Virus record (IMG/VR): IMGVR_UViG_3300044712_001271
Span: 1-44,359 of that record
DNA from: a virus
DNA: 44,359 bases
Strand: one strand, 5' to 3'
In this document: positions 39,460-44,359 of the stretch, piece after piece
How the letters are laid out: every line of letters starts with the position of its first letter
Numbering within the stretch: position 1 is the stretch's first letter
Position numbers and translations under genes: made by a program
Notes under the pieces: generated by a model
Database searches by the model: none
Seen by the model: the letters and a program-made list of their open reading frames with translations, nothing else
What the model was told of the DNA's origin: nothing

Positions 39460-39896
39460 GGGGAGGGGGTGCGGGTTCTGATCAGGTTGGCCAGACGCGG
39501 CAGCCAGACCAGCTCCTGATCCCGGAGCATGGTGGTGGTGAGCTGCACGAGGATCCAGCCGCCCTCCTGCGCCACCCAGCTCTTGAGGCAGTCGCGATCG
39601 ATGCCGCTGCCGCTGGAGTGCCCGCTGCGGCGGCGCGACCACGTTCCGCCCTGCATCTCCAGCGCCACCAGGGCGCGGGGCCAGGCGAAATCGACCCGCA
39701 TCGGTGGCGGCCGGCGGGCCAGCCGCCCGCTCTCCTTCATCCATGCGGCCCAGTCGCGGAACGCGGGAAGCACGAGCTCCCGCTCGGGGGGGAGCTCGGG
39801 GAAGCGGGCCCGCCACTGCAGCAGGAAGCTCTGTTCGAGGGCACTGGGCTGGCGCGGACCGGCCGCGGCCTTACGCCGCGGTGCCTTTCTCGGCAT
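39456..39896 (-). CDS. PD-(D/E)xK nuclease (VSR/DUF559-like)
   Basis: I placed the start at ATG 39896, giving 146 aa. Catalytic elements appear in order: MRVDFAWP (D), LVALEMQGGTW (E-x-Q), then RDCLKSWVAQEGGWILVQLT. The segment 'G-G-T-W-S...G-S-G' between them is typical of phage nucleases of this class. It probably processes recombination or replication intermediates. It overlaps its upstream gene by 26 bases and the next by ATGA. Confidence 0.7.
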   Translation of the reverse strand: MPRKAPRRKAAAGPRQPSALEQSFLLQWRARFPELPPERELVLPAFRDWAAWMKESGRLARRPPPMRVDFAWPRALVALEMQGGTWSRRRSGHSSGSGIDRDCLKSWVAQEGGWILVQLTTTMLRDQELVWLPRLANLIRTRTPSP

Positions 39897-40257
39897 CCTT
39901 CTGGCTCGCGTGGGAGTGCATCTCCAGCACGGTGGCGGCCACGGCCCGGCACACCGCTTCGATGTTCCACCGGTTGATGGTGCCCGGGGTGGCCATGACC
40001 ATCTTCTCCACGACCCAGCAGGCATCGCGGCAGGTGCGCCAGTGGAACCAGGACCGCAGCAGCCGCCAGTTCACCGGGTCCCACTCGAAGAAATCACAGT
40101 CCGGCCACTCGCAGGCGCGATCGAGGGAGATCAGCCGGCCCCGTTGATCGATCGCCACGTCACCCAGCCGGGCGACCAGGAAGGCATGGAACCCGTGCTC
40201 GTCATAGAGAGCGCCGGCGTCGGGGATCCCGAGGATGGGGAAGAAGGCAACAGCCAT
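39871..40257 (-). CDS. Hypothetical early protein
   Basis: A 128-aa protein. The N-terminus is VAFFPILGIPDAGALYDEHG, the middle is Trp/Cys-rich (CEWPDCDFFEWDPVNWRLLRSW), and the end is helical. Five cysteines including CEWPDC suggest possible metal binding. It is unrecognised, and overlaps the nuclease gene. Confidence 0.5.
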   Translation of the reverse strand: MAVAFFPILGIPDAGALYDEHGFHAFLVARLGDVAIDQRGRLISLDRACEWPDCDFFEWDPVNWRLLRSWFHWRTCRDACWVVEKMVMATPGTINRWNIEAVCRAVAATVLEMHSHASQKDAEKGTAA

Positions 40258-40490
40258 GGGTAGAGATGCAAAGGGTCAGGTGAAGAGGGGATGAGGGGAA
40301 TGGGTGGGCAGTGCTCGGCGGCTCCTTGAACGGGGGGAGCAGGTCTGGCCCTTGTGGCCCCCGCCAGCTCGATGGCTCCCGTCTGCCTGGTGCGGCCCCG
40401 TTGACCACCTGCCACGCCTGGCGGTCCACCGCGCCATCTGGGAGGAGAGTGCCCAGTCCCTATCTGGTGCCGATACAGCTGCCCGGTTCC
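40258..40490. other. Gap between leftward early genes
   Basis: 233 bases separate the 128-aa gene from the 91-aa gene. Several short leftward frames cross it, rich in Arg/Ser/Pro (for example one starting MARWTARRGRWSTG), but none overlaps a neighbour neatly. I see no convincing gene, terminator or promoter. Confidence 0.4.
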
Positions 40491-40766
40491 TCATAGCGTG
40501 TCCGATGGGATGGGCCCCTCCTCGTAGACAGTGACCGCCTTGCATGCACCGCCCTTACCGGCATGTGCGCAGATCGATGGATACCAGGCCTGATCAACGA
40601 TCTCTCTGTCTTGTTTCAGCCAGTGATGATGTATGGCTAACTCGGCGTCTACCCTCTTGGTGGTAGCAGTTAGCAATACCCATTCATCAGTGGGCGTTTG
40701 CCGAAAAAAAGCGTAGTGCTTGATTTCGCCCTCGTTATTGGTGATCGTGCGGATCTTGTATCCCAT
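40491..40766 (-). CDS. Small hypothetical early protein
   Basis: A 91-aa protein (MGYKIRTITNNEGEIKHYAF...). It starts with a beta hairpin-like segment, then a helix with AIHHHWLKQDREIVDQAW and two cysteines near the end. Its GC content is visibly lower than that of the virion genes, which suggests a more recent arrival. The family is unrecognised. Confidence 0.55.
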   Translation of the reverse strand: MGYKIRTITNNEGEIKHYAFFRQTPTDEWVLLTATTKRVDAELAIHHHWLKQDREIVDQAWYPSICAHAGKGGACKAVTVYEEGPIPSDTL

Positions 40767-40806
40767 GGGTCAACGAAGCAGTGGGGTTTGAGGATGTGAG
40801 GATGTG

Positions 40807-41127
40807 TCAGGGGCACCAACGGCTGATGAAGTCCAGGCCGGCACGTCTTGCTTCCGATGTGTCGATGTAGGCGAGGCCGATCCCCATCCCCTGCAGGGTC
40901 TGCACAGCCACGCGGCTGGTGAGAGAGGAGTCGGCGGCCGGGTTGCGGCGGTCGTAGCAAACCGCAGCGCCCACCACCCATCCGGTGCATGTGGCGGCGC
41001 TGTACTGCATCAGGCAACCATTCGGCACGGTCTGGGCCGCGGCCGGCCGTGGGCTGTGAACCAACAGCGCGGCAGCCACCAGGGCCAGGAGGGAGTTCAT
41101 GGGTTTCATGGGGTTCATGGGGTTCAT
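40807..41127 (-). CDS. Small exported cysteine-containing protein
   Basis: A signal peptide is clear (NSLLALVAAALLVHSPRPAAAQ, likely cleaved at AAA-Q). The mature part has four cysteines (PNGCLMQYSAATC, AAVCYDRR, SRWCP), enough for two disulphides. The start is ambiguous because a 9-bp tandem repeat offers in-frame ATGs at 41127, 41118, 41109 and 41100; 41109 gives a lysine in the n-region. The protein is about 97-106 aa, and its role is unknown, perhaps periplasmic interference with superinfection or lysis timing. Confidence 0.6.
   Translation of the reverse strand: MNPMNPMKPMNSLLALVAAALLVHSPRPAAAQTVPNGCLMQYSAATCTGWVVGAAVCYDRRNPAADSSLTSRVAVQTLQGMGIGLAYIDTSEARRAGLDFISRWCP
41096..41127. repeat. 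9-bp tandem repeat at start of exported protein
   Basis: About three and a half units of TTCATGGG(G/T), each giving an in-frame ATG on the minus strand (MNPMNPMKPMNS). Changes in copy number would keep the frame and change N-terminal length. Confidence 0.7.
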
Positions 41128-41147
41128 CAAGTAGGGACAGGGGTGGA

Positions 41148-42164
41148 TCAGCCCGCAACCTTGCGGGGGGTGGCCGCGGCGGCGGCGGCCTGGAGGCGGT
41201 TCTCGATCTCCTGGAACCGCTCGGGGGTGATGTTCACGTCGGCGAGCTCGGCCTCCAGGGCCAGCCGCTCGGCCTTGCTCAGCCATCCAGGCGGCGGGCC
41301 GGATTGGGCAGACGTGGCGGTGGCGGCACCGGGGGGGCGAGAGGGGGGGGCCGCTCTCCCCCGCCGGCCAGCCGCCGGGGCCCCGTGGGGGCCCTCGGCG
41401 CCGCCGCCGTCCTCCTCTTCCGGAGCGATGCCCAGCAGCAGCTGCACCAGCACCCGCCGGGCCGTGGTGAGCGCCATGCTCACCCGCTGGTGCTGGGAGG
41501 CCATGGAGCTGTCCGCCGGCGGCGCCGACCAAAGCCCGGAGCTGATCGCACCGCCCCCGGAGTGCAGCGCCAGGGCCACCACGGTGATGTCGCCCGGGTG
41601 GGGCGGGGGCACCCTCACGCAGACGATCGAGATCCCGTGCTCCCCGGCCTTGTAGGCCGCGGCCATCACCGCGCCGAGATCCGCATACCCGTAGCTCACC
41701 TCCTGCGAGGCCCTGCCCTCCCGCTCCTTGGTCTTGAACGCCGCCCCCCTGTTCTTCTGCACGAGCTGGAGGCTGGCCTGGAACTTCGCCAGGGCCCCCC
41801 AGAGCTCCGCCTGCTGGGCCGGGGTGGGCTTGTAGCCGATCAGCGCCTCGATCGAGTAGGGGTCAGGGCCTGCAGGCCCCTGCGCCATGGCCTGCGCGTC
41901 CGCCACGGCCGCGGCCATGCCCTGCAGCTGGTGGTCGATGCTGTCCAGCCGGCCCCCGACCACCTGCGCGAAGGCCTCCAAGGCCCGGATCTGCTTGTGC
42001 GCTCCCTGTGCCCAGCTGCGCACGCGGCTGAGGTCGTCCTCCCCTGTGGATGCACCAGCAGGGGCGTTCTGACTGTTGGTGGGGCGCCCTGCGGCGGGGG
42101 TGTCGTCAGAATCCGACAGTTGGTGCTGCACATCTGCAGAATGCTGCAGCGTTGACGGTTCCAT
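41148..42164 (-). CDS. ERF-family single-strand annealing protein
   Basis: I placed the start at ATG 42164, giving 338 aa. The N-terminus is disordered. The ERF core runs from about residue 105 to 265, with a helix ALAKFQASLQLVQKNRGAAF, the YGYADLGAVMAAAYKAGEHG signature, and SMALTTARRVLVQLLLGIAPEEED, which matches the classic ERF ending. A Pro/Gly linker and a short C-terminal helical domain follow. It anneals single strands in recombination and replication. As first gene of the leftward early operon it diverges from 42253. Confidence 0.8.
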   Translation of the reverse strand: MEPSTLQHSADVQHQLSDSDDTPAAGRPTNSQNAPAGASTGEDDLSRVRSWAQGAHKQIRALEAFAQVVGGRLDSIDHQLQGMAAAVADAQAMAQGPAGPDPYSIEALIGYKPTPAQQAELWGALAKFQASLQLVQKNRGAAFKTKEREGRASQEVSYGYADLGAVMAAAYKAGEHGISIVCVRVPPPHPGDITVVALALHSGGGAISSGLWSAPPADSSMASQHQRVSMALTTARRVLVQLLLGIAPEEEDGGGAEGPHGAPAAGRRGRAAPPSRPPGAATATSAQSGPPPGWLSKAERLALEAELADVNITPERFQEIENRLQAAAAAATPRKVAG

Positions 42165-42252
42165 GCAGGTTCTGCGGCCTCGCCGCCTTGCTGCACCGGA
42201 TCCTAGCCGCCATCCATGCGTCTGAACGCGCACCCCTGAGGACGGTTCCCCG

Positions 42253-42477
42253 ATGCCTATTCCTGAGCTCACCGTCAACCGCGCAAACGGCGTGCTGGAG
42301 ATCCGGACGGACAACGAGGCCCAGGCCGATCAGGTGTGGATCGAACGGGAGGCCTGGCTGCGCCGCTTCCCAGCTCAGACCCTGCGCCTGATCTGGACTG
42401 ATGCCGAAGACCCCCAGTGTCAGGCCGTGATCGAGTTCAGCCCTCAGATGTCGAGCGAGCTGCAGCCGATCGGCTGA
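42253..42477 (+). CDS. Small hypothetical protein
   Basis: A 74-aa protein (MPIPELTVNRANGVLEI...), beta-rich at first, with WIEREAWLRRFPAQTLRLIW. It diverges from the ERF gene across an 88-base gap and overlaps the 303-aa gene tail-to-tail by 41 bases. It is unrecognised. Confidence 0.5.
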   Translation: MPIPELTVNRANGVLEIRTDNEAQADQVWIEREAWLRRFPAQTLRLIWTDAEDPQCQAVIEFSPQMSSELQPIG

Positions 42478-43348
42478 GCTTCCTCAACGCGATGGCCACC
42501 GCCGCCCGCTCGTCCTCCACCTCCTCGGGGGACCAGAAGCTCCTGGCGAAGGCCACGTCCTTGATCTTCGCCAGGCGGTCCCGGTCGTTCGAGGGGTAGG
42601 CCGCCACGAAGCTGCTCCAGTCGTCCACCAGATCCAGGCCAGCGGCCACCATGCCCTGGCGGATCTGCCGGGCCAGCTCGGCGCTGACGGCCGCCGCCTC
42701 CTCCTCGCTCATGGCAGAGATGGAGACCGGCCCCTCCAGCCGACCGAGGTACACGCCGAGAAACTCCTCAGGCCCGAACACCCCGTCGGCGTCCGCGATC
42801 ACGATCCCCTGTGCTGCCTTCTCCACCAGCCGGGGCTCCGCCTGCAGAGCAACACGCCCGGCCCGGACATCCGCCAGAAACTCGTTGAGCAGCCCCAGGG
42901 CATCGAACACCTGCGTGCCCACGATCGTGGCCCGCCCCCGGACGATCAGGTTCAGCTGGGAGGGGTGGAGCCGTTTCAGCGCAAGGACGTGCTCCCAGTC
43001 ACCGTCGCCAGACTCCTCCCCCCGGCCCGTCCGGGGGCCGTCGAGCTCCCCGTCCACCATCACCAGCCTGGTGGCCCGCCGCGCCCGCCAGACGTGGCCC
43101 CGGTAGTGCATTGTGGCCCCTGCGGCGTAGGAGCGCTCAGCCGCGGCCGGCACGTCCGGCGCATCAGCCCGGGCCACGGCGAGCTCCGCCAGATCGCTCA
43201 TCACTTGTAGCGACCAGTCAGACCGTTTCAGCCACTTCTCGATCAGCCGCTGGAACGCCACACGACCCTGTTCCTCGCGGACGACACCGGGGACCGTTCT
43301 CCTGGTTCTACCCGTTGCGCCCATCGTGTCGTTTGTTACCCGTGCCAT
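42437..43348 (-). CDS. Hypothetical early protein
   Basis: I placed the start at ATG 43348 (303 aa); a longer opening to 43432 would run into the palindromic region. It has a basic N-terminus with helix FQRLIEKWLKRSDWSLQVMSDLAELAV, then a beta stretch (GATMHYRGHVWRARRATRLV), an RGRATIVGTQVFDALGLLNEFL region and a helical C-terminus (SEEEAAAVSAELARQIRQG). I do not recognise the family. Its place between the ERF operon and the replication genes suggests a regulator or replication factor. Confidence 0.55.
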   Translation of the reverse strand: MARVTNDTMGATGRTRRTVPGVVREEQGRVAFQRLIEKWLKRSDWSLQVMSDLAELAVARADAPDVPAAAERSYAAGATMHYRGHVWRARRATRLVMVDGELDGPRTGRGEESGDGDWEHVLALKRLHPSQLNLIVRGRATIVGTQVFDALGLLNEFLADVRAGRVALQAEPRLVEKAAQGIVIADADGVFGPEEFLGVYLGRLEGPVSISAMSEEEAAAVSAELARQIRQGMVAAGLDLVDDWSSFVAAYPSNDRDRLAKIKDVAFARSFWSPEEVEDERAAVAIALRKLSRSAAARSTSEG

Positions 43349-43399
43349 TACATCATGGCGCGCAGGATCCACTGCACGCCTTCCGTCCCGGTGGGGTAA

Positions 43400-43415
43400 C
43401 CATCCATACGGATGG
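43400..43415. promoter_or_regulatory. Palindromic operator candidate
   Basis: CCATCC-ATAC-GGATGG, a perfect 6-bp inverted repeat with a 4-bp spacer, followed by another GGATGG half-site at 43418-43423. It sits 52 bases upstream of the leftward 303-aa gene and faces the rightward replication genes, so it could control both. Confidence 0.45.
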
Positions 43416-43481
43416 ACGGATGGCCGCGGCATTCAGGTTCCGGCTATGTTCGGTGAACCGGCCTGATGCCAGAACGGCAAA

Positions 43482-43509
43482 GCCCCCCTGCTCCGTGGAA
43501 CAGGGGGGC
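43482..43509. promoter_or_regulatory. Strong hairpin in the leader of the replication genes
   Basis: GCCCCCCTG-CTCCGTGGAA-CAGGGGGGC: a perfect 9-bp stem with a 10-base loop. It lacks a T-run on the plus strand; on the minus strand it is followed by TTT. It could be a weak terminator of leftward transcripts or an attenuator-like leader element. Confidence 0.5.
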
Positions 43510-43514
43510 CTGCC

Positions 43515-43540
43515 GTAGCGGTGGCCCCCACCCCCGCTAC
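43515..43540. promoter_or_regulatory. Second hairpin in the same leader
   Basis: GTAGCGG-N12-CCGCTAC, a 7-bp perfect stem directly after the first hairpin and 45 bases before ATG 43586. The pair forms a structured leader. Confidence 0.4.
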
Positions 43541-43585
43541 CTGGTGCCGGTGTGCGCAACACACGAGCCAACGGAGCCATCCTAC

Positions 43586-43963
43586 ATGAATCCCCTTCCT
43601 GGCGACACTGAGGGGCGGGAAGTCCTACTGCGATTGCTGCAGGAGGAATACGCCCATGTGCAACAGCAGAACCAACGGCTGACCAGGCTATCGAGCAGCC
43701 TTGATCAGATCGCCGCCGAGGACAATTCCATTGTCTCGGACATAGCTCGGGAGCTGGTGAAGTGTCGCGCTTCCAGCAACGCATTCGAGGCGCATCAGCA
43801 CTACACGGCCTGCCAGAACCTCCTGGAGGCGAGGGCTGATCTGCTGGAGCGCAGCGACGAGCTGATGGCTCGGGTTGATTCGATTGTGGACGATTTGACC
43901 GCGGGATCGGTTCAGCGGTTGAGCCGCTCTGCCCAGCATGGTGAGACCCAGCGCCATGGCTGA
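43586..43963 (+). CDS. Small coiled-coil early protein
   Basis: A 125-aa, almost wholly helical protein with heptad-like repeats (EYAHVQQQNQRLTRLSSSLD; LLEARADLLERSDELMARVD). I chose ATG 43586; the upstream extension to 43466 would run through the hairpins and is not protein-like. It overlaps the replication gene by 8 bases. It may be a partner of that protein; the family is unrecognised. Confidence 0.6.
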   Translation: MNPLPGDTEGREVLLRLLQEEYAHVQQQNQRLTRLSSSLDQIAAEDNSIVSDIARELVKCRASSNAFEAHQHYTACQNLLEARADLLERSDELMARVDSIVDDLTAGSVQRLSRSAQHGETQRHG

Positions 43964-44359
43964 GTTGAGGCGAGCGGCTCTGACGCAGATCCCGGTCGTT
44001 CTGCTGGACGAGGCGATGGATCTCGGCCGCATGGGCAAACCCCTTGTGGTCGTGTATCTCCGGCTGTGGGACTACGCCGGCGACCGCGACACGGCATTTC
44101 CCTCCGTCGATCGCCTGGCCCTCGAATGCCGGATGAAGGACGACGACGTGCGCTGGTGCCTCCAGTGGCTTAGCCGGCGGGGGTGGGTGCGGCGGCAGGA
44201 CCGCCCGGGCCAGACCACCCTCTTCCACGTCCGCACCGAGCGACCCCTCCCCCCCGAGGGGGATCCCCCCCGAAGGGGATCCCCTTCCAGGGGGGCCCAT
44301 GAAACACAACCCTCATCGCGACAGCGTTCTCAGTCAGACCCCTCCCCCCCGAGGGGGAT
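43956..44359 (+). CDS. HTH replication initiation-like protein, 3' end outside window
   Basis: Open from ATG 43956 to the window end (134 codons visible). The N-terminal 90 residues are a winged-helix/HTH domain of the type at the front of phage replication proteins: QIPVVLLDEAMDLGRMGKPL, VVVYLRLWDYAG, FPSVDRLALECRMKDDDVRW, CLQWLSRRGWVRRQ. A Pro/Arg/Ser-rich linker begins at about 97. That linker is encoded by repeated G/C runs including an exact 23-bp direct repeat. Lambda O has a similar plan, with origin iterons within the gene. The call depends on the HTH and gene order. Confidence 0.6.
   Translation, partial: MAELRRAALTQIPVVLLDEAMDLGRMGKPLVVVYLRLWDYAGDRDTAFPSVDRLALECRMKDDDVRWCLQWLSRRGWVRRQDRPGQTTLFHVRTERPLPPEGDPPRRGSPSRGAHETQPSSRQRSQSDPSPPRG
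44242..44264. repeat. 23-bp direct repeat, copy A (in-gene origin candidate)
   Basis: Starts GACCCCTCCC and ends GAGGGGGAT. An identical copy is at 44337-44359. It is followed by further GGGGATCCCC-type palindromic runs (44258-44285). Confidence 0.6.
44337..44359. repeat. 23-bp direct repeat, copy B (cut by window end)
   Basis: Identical to copy A, with 95 bases between the two starts. It ends exactly at the window edge, so the repeat may be longer and more copies may follow. Confidence 0.6.

Noticed and set aside
40202-40545. Small leftward frames in the 40258-40490 gap
   Set aside because: Composition is biased to Arg/Ser/Pro, starts are poor and none overlaps a neighbour cleanly.
43353-44309. 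318-aa open frame on the minus strand
   Set aside because: It runs antisense through the coiled-coil and replication genes and the hairpins, and is low-complexity.

Overview
The window is high-GC phage or prophage DNA carrying most of a siphophage-type genome. The host is probably a cyanobacterium of the Synechococcus/Cyanobium kind. That inference rests only on a cyanophage-like small virion protein (8907-9269), cyanophage-like tail-fibre style and cysteine motifs I associate with cyanobacterial proteins, so confidence is moderate to low. I see no host genes, tRNA, rRNA, integrase or CRISPR array. Terminase and portal are not in the window and presumably lie to its left. Genes are packed tightly, with many ATGA or TGATG stop/start overlaps that imply translational coupling.

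Layout. (1) 2-8870, rightward: a giant polyvalent (multi-domain effector) protein, already open at the left edge, with ParB-like, acetyltransferase-like and ADP-ribosyltransferase regions. It is followed by a small membrane coiled-coil protein, a protein kinase-like effector and a zincin metallopeptidase. The giant protein, the kinase and the peptidase share a repeated module: a short amphipathic helix, a motif resembling the bacterial sliding-clamp-binding peptide, and a GxPCGxSFI-x5-C cysteine motif. (2) 8907-13361: a host-recognition cassette with a small virion protein and a LamG adhesin rightward, facing a four-gene leftward tail-fibre operon. (3) 13400-14142: small genes and an XRE regulator with a palindromic operator candidate. 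(4) 14198-20218: protease/scaffold, decoration protein, DUF2184-type major capsid protein, head-tail connectors, tail terminator and tail tube. (5) 20277-31056: tail chaperone with a canonical -1 frameshift site, tape measure with two peptidoglycan-cleaving domains, minor tail protein, NlpC/P60-like protein and J-like tail hub. (6) 31094-36725: distal tail and adhesin genes, including a tail protein whose Ig-like domain appears split by an inserted beta-propeller, and tail-tube-like paralogues. (7) 36743-37650: holin and GH24 lysozyme. (8) 37655-42164: leftward early operon with ERF annealing protein, exported protein, PD-(D/E)xK nuclease, a 25-residue microprotein and an M15 peptidase. (9) 42253-44359: small early genes, a structured intergenic region, and the start of an HTH replication protein with a 23-bp direct repeat inside its coding sequence.

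Working together: regions 4-6 build the capsid and long flexible tail, region 2 and the end of region 6 supply receptor binding, region 7 lyses the host, and regions 8-9 serve recombination and replication. Region 1 is the least ordinary part. It looks like a set of effector enzymes sharing one short targeting module, plausibly packaged in the virion and injected with the DNA.
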